From contig CM076943.1 of assembly GCA_039566865.1 (NCBI GenBank), positions 37,394,663 to 37,458,662 on the forward strand: a DNA stretch of 64,000 nt, given 5' to 3'. Origin of the DNA: Aurelia coerulea. Lineage: Eukaryota > Cnidaria > Scyphozoa > Semaeostomeae > Ulmaridae. The translations under genes were made by a program, and so were the position numbers. The notes under the pieces were generated by a model. That model searched no databases. It was not told the DNA's origin and was given only the letters and a program-made list of their open reading frames with translations. Position 1 is the first letter of the stretch. Every line of letters starts with the position of its first letter. Of the stretch, positions 10,680 to 20,735 are shown piece after piece.

Positions 10680-12891
10680 ATTTGTAACATAATGATGTAA
10701 TCTCGATTACTTACTCACAGGGATCTAATGCATACAATTGTTCAGGGAAATATCTCATTTTCATGCATCTTATTTTCTCATAAGGTTTTGATTTTGAAAA
10801 TCAGATACATAGAATAAGATATACATGATGTAATTACAGGGATCTAATGCACACAATTGTTCAGGGAAATATCTCATTTTCATGCATCTTATTTTCTCAT
10901 AAGGTTTTGATTTTGAAAATCAGATACATAGAATAAGATACATGACGTAAATACAGGGATCTAATGCATACAATTCTTCAGGGAAATATCTCATTTTCAT
11001 GCATCTTATTTTCTCATAAGGTTTTGATTTTGAAAATCAGATACATCTAATAAGATACATGACGTAATTACAGGGGAACAATGTATATTTGTAACAGGAT
11101 GATGTAATCTCGATTACTTACTCACAGGGATCTAATGCATACAATTCTTCATGGGAATATCTCATTTTCATGCATCTTATTTTCTCATAAGGTTTTGATT
11201 TTGAAAATCAGATACATAGAATAAGATACATGACGTAATTACAGGGGAACAATGTGTATTTGTAACACAATGATGTAATCTCGATTACTTACTCACAGCG
11301 ATCTAATGCATACAATTGTTCAGGGAAATATCTCATTTTCATGCATCTTATTTTCTCATAAGGTTTTGATTTTGAAAATCAGATACATAGAATAAGATAC
11401 ATGACGTAAATACAGGGATCTAATGCATACAATTGTTCAGGGAAATATCTCATTTTCATGCATCTTATTTTCTCATAAGGTTTTGATTTTGAAAATCAGA
11501 TACATAGAATAAGATACATGACGTAATTACAGGGGAACAATGTGTATTTGTAACACAATGATGTAATCTCGATTACTTACTCACAGGGATCTAATGCATA
11601 CAATTGTTCAGGGAAATATCTCATTTTCATGCATCTTATTTTCTCATAAGGTTTTGATTTTGAAAATCAGACACAAGGAATAAGATACATGACGTAATTA
11701 CAGGGGAACAATGTGTCTTTGTAACACAATGATGTAATATTCAATACTTAGTCACAGGGACCTATTGCATACAATTTTCCAGGAGAATATCTAATTTTCC
11801 TGTATCTTGCTTTTTCATAAGGTCTTGATTGTGAAAATCAGATACAAAAAGTGAGATATATGACGTAATTATAAGAAAATATCTGATAATAATGTATCTT
11901 ATTTTCTTACAAAGTCTTGATTGTGAAAATCAGACATAAGAAATAAGATACATGACGTAATTACAGGGAACTAAAGTATGTTTGTAAGTTGCAACGCAGA
12001 CCGTTTAATCACTTCAGATATCTTGTTTTGTGTGTCTGATTTTCTTAAAAAAGACCTTTGTTGATAAACAAGATACATGGAAATCAGATGTTCCTTTGAA
12101 GACTTGTATATGTATTAGACCCCTGCGACTAAGTATTCAAGATTACATCATATTTACAAATGTTCCTTGGTCCCCTGTAATTACGTCATGTATCTATTTT
12201 ATGTATCTGATTTTCACAATCGAGACCTTGTCAGAAAATAAGATGCATGAAAACGAGATATTCCCCTGAACAATTGTGTGCATTAGATCCCTGTAATTAC
12301 GTCATGTATCTTATTCTATGTATCTGATTTTTACAATTAAAACCTTATGAGAAAATAAGATGCATGAAAATGAGATATTTTCCTGAACAATTGTGTGCAT
12401 TAGATCCCTGTAATTACGTCATGTATCTTATTTTGGGTATCTGATTTTTACAATCAAAACCTTATGAGAAAATAAGATGCATGAAAATGAGATATTTCCC
12501 TGAAAAATTGTGTGCATTAGATCCCTGTAATTACGTCATGTATCTTATTCTATGTATCTGATTTTTACAATTAAAACCTTATGAGAAAATAAGATGCATG
12601 AAAATGAGATATTCCCCTGAAGAATTTGTGTGCTTTAGATCCCTGTCAGTAAGTTATCGAGATTACATCATCCTGTTACAAATATACATTGTTCCCCTGT
12701 AATTGCGTCATGTATCTTATTCTGGGTATCTGATTTTTACAATCAAAACCTTGTTAGAAAATAAGATGCATGAAAATGAGATATTTTCCTGAACAATTGT
12801 GTGCATTAGATCCCTGTAATTACGTCATGCATCTTATTCTGGGTATCTGATTTTTGCAATCAAAACCTTGTTAGAAAATAAGATGCATGAA
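10680..12891. repeat. Satellite with 118- and about 170-bp units, arranged as an inverted pair
   Basis: The word CAGGGATCTAATGCATAC followed by AAATATCTCATTTTCATGCA recurs about every 118 or 170 bases from 10718 to about 11960. The longer unit carries an extra stretch of about 52 bases containing TTACAGGGGAACAATG. From about 12160 the same words appear as reverse complements. The centre of symmetry is near 12000-12150. The right arm is interrupted by a DIRS element at 12892 and resumes at 17761. Confidence 0.9.
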
Positions 12892-12894
12892 AAT

Positions 12895-13013
12895 TTAAAA
12901 ATTAAACGAGACTTACCCAGTAAGTTGAAGTTTGATTGTAATTCTTCTCTGTCATCAGCAGGAACGAAGGGATCACATGAGAAGCGAGCGCGCAGGCGCA
13001 GCAAGTCATTTTT
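12895..13013. repeat. DIRS left inverted terminal repeat
   Basis: Begins TTAAAAATTAAACGAG. The stretch from GATCACATGAGAAG through GCAGCAAGTCATT (about 12971-13010) is the reverse complement of the right end. The outer 80 bases are complementary to the left half of the internal complementary region. Confidence 0.88.
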
Positions 13014-13090
13014 TAACGCGAGTGACTGCAGGATTGAAGGGATCACAACAGGGAGGGATAAACCCCAAATGAATGCAAATATTGGGAGGG

Positions 13091-13216
13091 TGTGATCCCT
13101 TCGTTCCTGCTGATGACAGAGAAGAATTACAATCAAACTTCAACTTACTGGGTAAGTCTCGTTTAATTTTTAAATTCTACTCTGTCATCAGCTACGTCAC
13201 TATGGGATCACATGAG
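13091..13216. repeat. DIRS internal complementary region
   Basis: The first part, from GTGATCCCTTCGTTCC to TCTCGTTTAATTTTTAA, is the reverse complement of the left terminus. It runs straight into TTCTACTCTGTCATCAGC, the reverse complement of the right terminus, ending near CACATGAGA. It thus stores the joined ends and can template a circular intermediate, as known for DIRS-1. Confidence 0.92.
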
Positions 13217-13347
13217 ACTTTAAAGCCCTGCAGTCATGAGCATACACAAAAAGAAAATTTCAACAATTTTCTCAAAACCATAACAAAACATACGGTTAAA
13301 TATTGTCCATGCTCAGAATGTAATAAGTTTACAAACAATCGTTCTAT

Positions 13348-14478
13348 TCAAGTAAATTTCTCTAAGACCTTATGTCCATAGTTTTCCTTGATAATGTTCT
13401 TATCATAAAACTTTCCAAAAGTGGTGCAATTAGACCATCCAGCTGTATTCATTATTTCTACCAAGCTCAAACCTGCACTTTTTGTAGCAGAAGCAGATGC
13501 AGACCTACAACTATGAGCTGTGAACTTTTCAGTATCTATTCCAGAAGCTTTAAGTGTTGCTTTTACCCACCGACTGATTGTATCTTTACTGACTGGTTTG
13601 AAAGGTTTCTGAAAACTTATCAGTAATTGGGTGTTTCCTTCTCGTAAGGTGGAAGTTCTGAGTAAATATTCTTTGAAAAGGCGCATAATGCAAAGATCTG
13701 GATCACTGGGATATGCCAGCAGCTCTAAAGGCTTGATATGCCGACCTGGTTTTGTAGTTTTCAATGTATCTTTTATTGTAATTCTAATCATATTGGGCAA
13801 GTGTTGTATGTGTGAAGTGTCAATCTTATGAATAGTTTGGCAACGTTGACCTGTCAATATACATAGCAATGAGGTCAGTTTCAAAGATATTTCTTTGAGG
13901 CTCAATTTTTCTAATGGAGCTAGCTTTTTCAAATAGACCAACAAAGTATTCACATCCCAGATGGAGGAATATTTTGGCAAACTCGGTCTCAACTCAAAGA
14001 TACCTTTCAGAAATCGTTTAATCATAGGATGCTCTCCTATAGGAACATGCCCCAAAGTTACAATAGAAGACAAGGCAGATCTTGCCGTATTAATAGCACT
14101 ATACCCAAGACCCGTGTGAAACAATTGGGTTAGAAACTCCATGACCTGTTCTACACTTGGTTGATACACATTGATATCATGGTCATGGCAAAACTTAGCC
14201 CATCTATGAAGATAGGAATCATACTGTTTTAGGGTACCTGGTCTCCAGGAAGCTAATAAGATATCCTGAGCTGGTTTCGATAGCGATGATGATGTTACTT
14301 TACCCCTGATAAGTGACATACAATCAGACGAAGTTTCTCGTGCAACGGATGAACAGTTTTGCTGTCTGTTGCTAGACGAAGTAGTGACTGGCTGGGCTGT
14401 AGAATTACAGGAGATCCTACCCTCATTGTCATTGCCTTCGAGTACCACGCTTGTGTTGGCCAGTGAGGAAGTATGCAT
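13348..14478 (-). CDS. DIRS tyrosine recombinase
   Basis: The 376-residue ORF encodes the integrase of the DIRS element, replacing the usual retroviral integrase. It acts on the circular cDNA and recombines it into the host without a target duplication. The N-terminal core-binding region includes ASWRPGTLKQYDSYL (about residues 86-100). The catalytic residues are all visible: R212 in TGQRCQTIH, H322 and R325 in AHSCRSA, W348 in AGWSN and tyrosine 358 in FGKFYDK. It overlaps the upstream RT ORF by 184 bases in another frame, so translation probably needs reinitiation or frameshifting. No stop or missing motif was seen. Confidence 0.95.
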   Translation of the reverse strand: MHTSSLANTSVVLEGNDNEGRISCNSTAQPVTTSSSNRQQNCSSVARETSSDCMSLIRGKVTSSSLSKPAQDILLASWRPGTLKQYDSYLHRWAKFCHDHDINVYQPSVEQVMEFLTQLFHTGLGYSAINTARSALSSIVTLGHVPIGEHPMIKRFLKGIFELRPSLPKYSSIWDVNTLLVYLKKLAPLEKLSLKEISLKLTSLLCILTGQRCQTIHKIDTSHIQHLPNMIRITIKDTLKTTKPGRHIKPLELLAYPSDPDLCIMRLFKEYLLRTSTLREGNTQLLISFQKPFKPVSKDTISRWVKATLKASGIDTEKFTAHSCRSASASATKSAGLSLVEIMNTAGWSNCTTFGKFYDKNIIKENYGHKVLEKFT

Positions 14479-16217
14479 ATTGCTTGTGCTTGATCTTCCA
14501 GCAATTTCCTCAGTATTTTGGGTACGAGACTAAAAGGGGGAAATATATAATTCTTGTACATCGACCAGTCTAAAGTAAATGCGTCAACCGCAAATGAATC
14601 TGGTTCTGGTGTATATGACACATAGGCCTGAAATTGCCTGTTTAAACGTGAGGCAAATAAGTCCACCTTAGGACTGAAATCAAATTTTTTCAGGCATGAC
14701 TTAAGGATGTCGGAATTAAGCATCCATTCTGTGCTACTTTTGTGAGCACGTCTAGATTCTCTGTCGGCATCCACATTGAGTTTGCCTGGAATATGAGCGA
14801 CAGAGATCCATATATTTCTGTGAATACACCATTCCCAAATAGATTTACACAAAGGGTTACAAGACTGGGAGTGATTTGTACCCATATGGGTCAACACTGC
14901 GACTGCAGTTGTGTTATCAGTCATAATTCTGATATGGCAATCAGTGTAATTTATAGCAAATATTTTCAAGCCAAAAAATATAGCAAGCATTTCCAGGTAG
15001 TTTATATTATTCGATTTCTCTGAAATAGACCAGAGACCACCTGTTCTCTCATTGTTGCAGACCGCACCCCAGCCATTTAAAGATGCATCTGTTGTGATCG
15101 TAAGACCTGGCTTTTGTACAATGAGTGGCTTTGAAAATTGTTTTGAATGCGTTACCCACCACGTTAACTCTTGTATACTATCTTTGGATAGCTGCATAAA
15201 AGAATCAAAGTTGCCTTTGTGCATTTTAAGGGCAGAAATTTTATCGTATTCAATATTACGGTAGTATAATGGCCCATAAAGCGTGCCCGGAAAACATGAA
15301 ATCATTTTTCCCACAACTTGTGCGACTTGGCGAATAGGCAGGCGTTTTTGTTGGATCACCTGACTGCAAACGTGCGTCACTGAATTAATTTTTTCTTCAG
15401 TTGGAAAAACAGTCATCGTTTCTGAATTCAGAATAAAGCCAAGCATCTTTAATTGCTTCGATGGCATGAATGATGACTTGTTTGGATGAATAATAAATCC
15501 AAGCTTTGTGAATATACGTATTGTTTCTATGACATTTGTAATGCAATTTTCAAACGTATCTGCTTGAATATAAACGTCATCAATATAGGCTCTCGTTATA
15601 TGACCCGCTTTATGAAGTGTGGATAAAGGTGCTTTCAAAAGTTTTGTAAAGATTCGTGGGCAGCACGCTAATCCGTTTGGAAAAGAAGTGTATTGGAATG
15701 TGCTACCATTGAACCGAAAACGTAAGAACTTTCTATCTTTCTTAGCAATGGGTACACTATAGTATGCGTCTTTTAGATCTACTGACGCCATGAAACAGTC
15801 TTTTGACATCAAATTGACTATTGTATTCAAAGTGTCCATTTTGAAATGCCGATAAACAACTTGTTTGTTAAACTTTTTCAAATTCAGTATCATGCGATGT
15901 GAACCATCTGGTTTCGGTGTAAAAAATATTGGCGAAATGACTTCACCAACACATGGCTTCGCAATTTCGAGCACCTTTTTTCGTAACAAAGAACTGGTTT
16001 CATTTTCGATAAGACTTTTCTCCTTTTCGCTATGTCTCGTTTCCCGTTGAGATCCTTTCTCCTGGGGAATTTCTTCACATTCTATTTCAACTCCTGTTAC
16101 GTAAGACAAAATTTGAGGGTCGGAGGTAATTTTTCTCCATTCTGAGAGATAGTTCGAAATTCTACCGGCTTGAAATGACTCACATTCAAATGTCAAAAGA
16201 GAAATTAAATAAGTCAA
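14295..16217 (-). CDS. DIRS reverse transcriptase, RNase H and methyltransferase-like polyprotein
   Basis: The 640-residue ORF carries a reverse transcriptase with RMILNLKKFNK, FMASVDLKDAYYSVPI (about 142-157) and the active-site YIDD at 211-214. RNase H follows, with TTDASLNGWGAV near 375, a glutamate in NYLEML and MTDNTTAV near 432. A C-terminal region with KVDLFASRLNRQF and DWSMYKNYIFPPFS corresponds to the methyltransferase-like domain usual after RNase H in DIRS elements. The polyprotein makes cDNA from the element RNA. The ORF is uninterrupted; the upstream gag stop lies only about 50 bases before its first methionine. Confidence 0.94.
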   Translation of the reverse strand: MTYLISLLTFECESFQAGRISNYLSEWRKITSDPQILSYVTGVEIECEEIPQEKGSQRETRHSEKEKSLIENETSSLLRKKVLEIAKPCVGEVISPIFFTPKPDGSHRMILNLKKFNKQVVYRHFKMDTLNTIVNLMSKDCFMASVDLKDAYYSVPIAKKDRKFLRFRFNGSTFQYTSFPNGLACCPRIFTKLLKAPLSTLHKAGHITRAYIDDVYIQADTFENCITNVIETIRIFTKLGFIIHPNKSSFMPSKQLKMLGFILNSETMTVFPTEEKINSVTHVCSQVIQQKRLPIRQVAQVVGKMISCFPGTLYGPLYYRNIEYDKISALKMHKGNFDSFMQLSKDSIQELTWWVTHSKQFSKPLIVQKPGLTITTDASLNGWGAVCNNERTGGLWSISEKSNNINYLEMLAIFFGLKIFAINYTDCHIRIMTDNTTAVAVLTHMGTNHSQSCNPLCKSIWEWCIHRNIWISVAHIPGKLNVDADRESRRAHKSSTEWMLNSDILKSCLKKFDFSPKVDLFASRLNRQFQAYVSYTPEPDSFAVDAFTLDWSMYKNYIFPPFSLVPKILRKLLEDQAQAICILPHWPTQAWYSKAMTMRVGSPVILQPSQSLLRLATDSKTVHPLHEKLRLIVCHLSGVK

Positions 16218-16270
16218 TCGATCAGAAAATTCACTTACATCAAATGAGTCTTGAATTCTTTGTAATTCAT

Positions 16271-17521
16271 CTAAAATTTCTTGGCGTTTCGTTGGGTTGA
16301 TTGATTTTGCTGGTTCGGGTTCTGATTTCTCTGCTGATAAAAATTTCGTTTTCTGAACGGGCGGGAGCGGCCTCGGTATAAAAAATCACTTCTTCTGTTG
16401 TAAGAAGACTGGTTTTGGTTTGATGGGCCCGGTTTATTACGGAATTTGTTATCATTTGGGCGAAAGCTGTGAAACGCCTTAGAGACTTTTGATGACTCTT
16501 CCGCTTCTTTTAGCTCCTTGGTAAAATCAGTGCCAAACAAGAATTGGCTATGATCTATAGCTCGTGATGTTAGAGCCTTATATTCAGGCTTAACTGCAGC
16601 TTTTAACGCATTACGTCTAAGGCAAGATAAATCATTGGTAGCGTGACCAAGTAATGCGACACCATCCACAAGTTTCGTGACTACTGCTGATGGTGCCTCC
16701 TGTTGGTCACCCGCATCAGCCATTAGCAAATAATTTGCAGCGTCAACTATGATGCATCCCACACGTTGAATAGTTTGCTGGATATTAGACATTTTTGTGT
16801 CGACCGATTTTTTATCCGAAAGTAAAAAGGACCAAACTTCCTTGTTCACCTTAATTTGGGGATGCATTTCATTACAGTTGGCTGGACGGTTGTATTTTTC
16901 GGAGATAGACTTAAGCTTATCGGGAGACAAGTGTTTTCCCCAGCGTTTATTTACTATGGCTGCTAATTCCTGGCTAACATCATCGCTAGTTTTCTCGTCA
17001 GTTTCCAGGTCTTCTGCTAGATGCTGCAGCAGTGCACTTGGCTCGATTGGCTCAAAAGTAGCGTCACTATCGAGATCGTCATCACTGGCGATGATGCTTA
17101 ATGTTTCATAAGGGTCATCATGCATGTCAAAATTACGAGCTTGTTTAGGAGCACTAGATGAGGCTGAACCATCACCCATTCGCTTCTTGCAAGTTGTGGA
17201 CTCATTTAACATTGTCCCTGTGGGATTCAAATGCCCTGTGGGCAAGCCATCAGATGGTGGGTCTTGCATCTGAATTTGTCCAGTGGACGACAAATGCCCT
17301 GTGGGCAAACATGGGCGGTGCCCGACCTGTAAGTTCCCCTCAGTGAGAGCTTGCAAAAAGTTCGTTATTGAGGCCATATTTGTGTTAAGAGCCGAAAGAG
17401 TTTTCCTAATTTCGGCGCTTGAATCGGCACTAGAATCGGCGTTAGATTCTAAATCGCTGTCCGGTTGTCGCACATCTTTTTCCTTAGCAGACTCCATTGG
17501 TACTCTGCGGAAATAGTACAA
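16271..17521 (-). CDS. DIRS Gag-like protein
   Basis: The 416-residue ORF is the first of the element. Position and composition identify it: an acidic and serine-rich N-terminal third with two repeated LPTGHL motifs, a conserved central region (for example VNKRWGKHLSPDKL and NEMHPQIKVNKEVW), and a basic tail rich in arginine, asparagine and glutamine (RSDFLYRGRSRPFRKRNF) likely to bind RNA. No zinc knuckle is present, as is common in DIRS Gag proteins. The start used here may be preceded by an in-frame alternative; MESAKEKDV, eight codons in, is a plausible second choice. Confidence 0.88.
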   Translation of the reverse strand: MYYFRRVPMESAKEKDVRQPDSDLESNADSSADSSAEIRKTLSALNTNMASITNFLQALTEGNLQVGHRPCLPTGHLSSTGQIQMQDPPSDGLPTGHLNPTGTMLNESTTCKKRMGDGSASSSAPKQARNFDMHDDPYETLSIIASDDDLDSDATFEPIEPSALLQHLAEDLETDEKTSDDVSQELAAIVNKRWGKHLSPDKLKSISEKYNRPANCNEMHPQIKVNKEVWSFLLSDKKSVDTKMSNIQQTIQRVGCIIVDAANYLLMADAGDQQEAPSAVVTKLVDGVALLGHATNDLSCLRRNALKAAVKPEYKALTSRAIDHSQFLFGTDFTKELKEAEESSKVSKAFHSFRPNDNKFRNKPGPSNQNQSSYNRRSDFLYRGRSRPFRKRNFYQQRNQNPNQQNQSTQRNAKKF

Positions 17522-17663
17522 AACCTAATGAATGTGCGGTAAATACGTCCAATTAAAACAAGATGAAATTTGACTTATTCAAATAACAAGTCTAGTAAAG
17601 TTATAAACTCACCCACAACTTTGTCTTTCTCGCAAAGCGGCGGGAGCGTTCTTTTTTGCGTCT

Positions 17664-17757
17664 TGACTTTGCTGAATACCAAACTCGCAATGACTTGCTG
17701 CGCCTGCGCGCTCGCTTCTCATGTGATCCCATAGTGACGTAGCTGATGACAGAGTAG
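17664..17757. repeat. DIRS right inverted terminal repeat
   Basis: The segment AATGACTTGCTGCGCC through CTTCTCATGTGATC is the inverted copy of the left end. The terminal CTGATGACAGAGTAG joins the satellite at AAT (17758-17760). Confidence 0.88.
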
Positions 17758-17760
17758 AAT

Positions 17761-18005
17761 GAGATATTTTCCTGAACAATTGTGTGCATTAGATCCCTGG
17801 CACTAAGTTATCGAGATTACATCATCCTGTTACAAATATACATTGTTCCCCTGTAATTGCGTCATGTATCTTATTCTGGGTATCTGATTTTTACAATCAA
17901 AACCTTGTTAGAAAATAAGATGCATGAAAATGAGATATTTTCCTGAACAATTGTGTGCATTAGATCCCTGGCACTAAGTAATCGAGATTGCATCATTATG
18001 TTACA
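17761..18005 (-). repeat. Continuation of the satellite right arm
   Basis: GAGATATTTTCCTGAACAATT and GTATCTGATTTTTACAATC follow in the same order as in 12700-12890, completing the array interrupted by the DIRS element. The array stops at ATGTTACAAC, about 75 bases before the Rep coding region (its 3' side). Confidence 0.9.
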
Positions 18006-18080
18006 ACGTCAGGGTGTAGGCTGAAGAGGGTGAAGGCTGAAGACACAACACAAGAAACAAGACAAGAATCAACTATTTCA

Positions 18081-19310
18081 TTACAATGAGATGCTTTTTT
18101 CAGATAACTGAACTATTGATGTCTCTTTATTTTGTGCAAACCTGTTCTCAAATACACAGTCCTCGCATAGGCATTGGCTGTCGTGTAATAATTCTGGTTC
18201 TTGTGATTTTCGTGCCTCTACGATGCTTCCAACTTCGTCGTCTTGATTGTTGAAGAAATCATAGAATTTCTTTTTCACCCTTTGGGACATCAGATCCTCC
18301 ATCTTCTCGAGGGGAACAAATTTCAATGAATCTTCTGGTTGATGGCACCGTTCGTTCCACGCCCTTGTTACCATCGTTTTCTCGCCTCCGTCTTCTTTTT
18401 TAAACCACAACATTTCAAGCCGGTCCGTTGACAAATTCTTGTACAGCTCAGGTCTTTTGTTCATGAAGACAACAACTCTTGGCGGCTGGTATAGCTTCAG
18501 TCGTGACTCATACTTGGTGGAAAAGATCATTCCATTCTTGAGGGATTCTATCGTATCGAAATTGATCTTCTCCAGCTGTGATCGACTCAGGTCGAAAATT
18601 ACGCCACTTTCCCCATTGTATGCATAAGCAACATCTCCTCGTTTTGTCGTTGTATATACTGCCGCTTCCAAATTCACGTGGTACCACTTGGTTAGCCATG
18701 TCTTTCCAAGGCCACCCGCCTCATCGACCACAAACAGCACTCTCCGGTCGCCCTGGAACTCCATCATCGACACCACCCATTTCTGCCAAGGGCGCAGCTC
18801 CATACTTTTCATTTTCTCTCTGATTATCTCTTCAGCTTCGATGTTTTTCATCCTTGACGCTGTATTCTTTATGGCAGAGTAGTTTGACCAAAATTCATCG
18901 CCATACTTTCTCGAAGTATCGCCCTCTCCATTCACTTTTAGCTCTTCTGCCATCTCCTCCAGTGTGATGCGCTCCGTTTGTTCCTTCATTTCTTGCAAAG
19001 TACCTATTGCACTGCATTGCCGTACCAATTGTTGTTTTGACCCTTTTGCCTGCTGGAACGCTGTCCTTTCCGCAGCATCACCAAAAAGACTCTTCATTTG
19101 GGATAAGTACACTTGTGTGCCTTTTTTGAATTCCAAATATCCCTTTATCTCCGTCTCATCTCTTCCATAGCACAGATACCGTAGTGGATGCTTTAGCTGT
19201 TCCCAGATTGTGTTGAGCAACTCAATATCTAAGTCACCGTGGTTATTCACTGAAAATATCCAGCGCGTAGCTTTTGGATTCGGTCTTCTGACCACCCTTA
19301 CGTTAGGCAT
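18081..19310 (-). CDS. Endogenous CRESS-DNA-virus-like Rep protein
   Basis: The 409-residue ORF has the layout of rolling-circle replication initiators of circular Rep-encoding single-stranded DNA viruses: an N-terminal HUH endonuclease followed by a superfamily 3 helicase. Motif I is clear (RWIFSVNN, residues 16-23). At motif II the usual histidines are absent (TEIKGYLEF, 53-61). The motif III tyrosine is not evident; the best candidate region, near 97-101, has glutamine where tyrosine is expected. The helicase is well kept: Walker A GGLGKT (199-204), Walker B VIFDL (237-241), and motif C VVVFMN (279-284). A Cys-containing tail, CLCEDC, follows. The ORF has no stop and no introns. No capsid gene is adjacent. 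It is best read as an integrated viral or plasmid Rep with eroded nicking motifs, either domesticated or recently inactivated. Confidence 0.85.
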   Translation of the reverse strand: MPNVRVVRRPNPKATRWIFSVNNHGDLDIELLNTIWEQLKHPLRYLCYGRDETEIKGYLEFKKGTQVYLSQMKSLFGDAAERTAFQQAKGSKQQLVRQCSAIGTLQEMKEQTERITLEEMAEELKVNGEGDTSRKYGDEFWSNYSAIKNTASRMKNIEAEEIIREKMKSMELRPWQKWVVSMMEFQGDRRVLFVVDEAGGLGKTWLTKWYHVNLEAAVYTTTKRGDVAYAYNGESGVIFDLSRSQLEKINFDTIESLKNGMIFSTKYESRLKLYQPPRVVVFMNKRPELYKNLSTDRLEMLWFKKEDGGEKTMVTRAWNERCHQPEDSLKFVPLEKMEDLMSQRVKKKFYDFFNNQDDEVGSIVEARKSQEPELLHDSQCLCEDCVFENRFAQNKETSIVQLSEKSISL

Positions 19311-19479
19311 GTTGCTGGCTGACTGACACAGCTAAGCGTTCTCGGTTATTTTTTATAGGTTTTTGAACTTCAATTATCGATCTAGCAAAGATCACCGTGA
19401 TCCAGGCATTCCCATTAGATTAGAAACTGATTGTTTCTTTGGCCCCTTAAGAACACGAGTGAACCCTATTCCGGATATC

Positions 19480-20735
19480 AACATATCAACTTTCAATCAC
19501 TTTTTGTTTTTGATTTTTGTTTTTGGACGCGCTTCGCTGCTTGGGGATTTTATTTTATTTATAAACACACCATGTATATCAACATGTCAACTTTCAATCA
19601 CTTTTTGTTTTTGTTTTTTGTTTTTGGACGCGCTTCGCCGCTTGGGGATTTTATTTATTTATAAATACACCATGTATATCAACATATCAACTTTCAATCA
19701 CTTTTTGTTTTTGATTTTTGTTTTTGGACGCGCTTCGCCACTTGGGGATTTTATTTATTTATAAATACACCATGTATATCAACATATCAACTTTCAATCA
19801 CTTTTTGTTTTGTTTTTGTTTTTGGACGCGCTTCGCCGCTTGGGGATTTTATTTTATTTATAAATACACCATGTATATCAACATATCAACTTTCAATCAC
19901 TTTTTGTTTTGTTTTTGTTTTTGGACGCGCTTCGCCGCTTGGGGATTTTATCTATTTATAAATACACCATGTATATCAACATATCAACTTTCAATCACTT
20001 TTTGTTTTGTTTTTGTTTTTGGACGCGCTTCGCCGCTTGGGGATTTTATTTTATTTATAAATACACCATGTATATCAACATATCAACTTTCAATCACTTT
20101 TTGTTTTGTTTTTTGTTGTTGGACGCGCTTCGCCGCTTGGGGATTTCATTTATTTATAAATACACCATGTATATCAACATATCAACTTTCAATCACTTTT
20201 TGTTTTGTTTTTTGTTTTTGGACGCGCTTCGCCACTTGGGGATTTTATTTAATTTATAAATACACCATGTATCTCAACATATCAACTTTCAATCACTTTT
20301 TGTTTTTGATTTTTAGACGCGCTTCGCCGCTTGGGGATTTTTTGGAGGCTTCTCCTTTTATTTGTAAATATATCATGTATAACCATATAACAACTTTTCA
20401 TCACTATTTTGAGGGCTTCCTCTTTTGGGTGCGCTTCCCCACTTGGGGATTTCTGGAGGCTTCCCCAGTAATTTATAATACACCATATGATCACATAAAA
20501 ACTTTCCATCACTTTTTTGAGGGCTTCCTCTTTTTGGACGCGCTTTGCCGCTGGGGGGGGGGGGGGGGGTTTATGGAGGCTTCTCCACTTATTCATAAAT
20601 ACACATAAATACACCATATATACTCACATAAAAAACGTTCACATACTCTTTTTCGGACACGCTTTGCTGCTGGGGGATTTTTAGGAGGCTTTTCTGGTTA
20701 TTTCTAACTACACTATGTATACTCACAAGAATCTT
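19480..20735 (+). repeat. 98-bp satellite array
   Basis: About nine regular units (19480-20340) contain CTTTCAATCACTTTTTG, a TTTTTG-rich stretch, TTTGGACGCGCTTCGCC, GGGGATTTTAT and ATAAATACACCATGTATA, with periods of 97-100 bases. Three to four diverged units with GGAGGCTTCTCC continue to about 20735 and include a run of G near 20557-20571. Long open frames across the array (up to 296 codons) arise from periodicity and are not genes. Confidence 0.92.

Larger units (their letters stand above)
12892..17760 (-). mobile_element. DIRS-type tyrosine-recombinase retrotransposon, structurally complete
   Basis: This element has inverted terminal repeats, an internal complementary region (ICR) and three minus-strand ORFs in DIRS order: gag, RT/RNase H/methyltransferase-like, and YR. 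It replaces nothing in the satellite: the host words on each side, GCATGAAAAT and AATGAGATATTTT, overlap in AAT, and uninterrupted satellite copies nearby read GCATGAAAATGAGATATT. There is no target duplication, as expected for recombinase-mediated insertion. All three ORFs are open, so it may be recently active. Confidence 0.93.

Noticed and set aside
10680..12891. CRISPR-like array
   Set aside because: Units are long, contiguous, inverted in the second half and lack unique spacers; this is a eukaryotic satellite.
19363..20617. Open frames of 100-296 codons on both strands in the 98-bp array
   Set aside because: They arise from repeat periodicity without stops; the composition is repetitive and no protein family fits.
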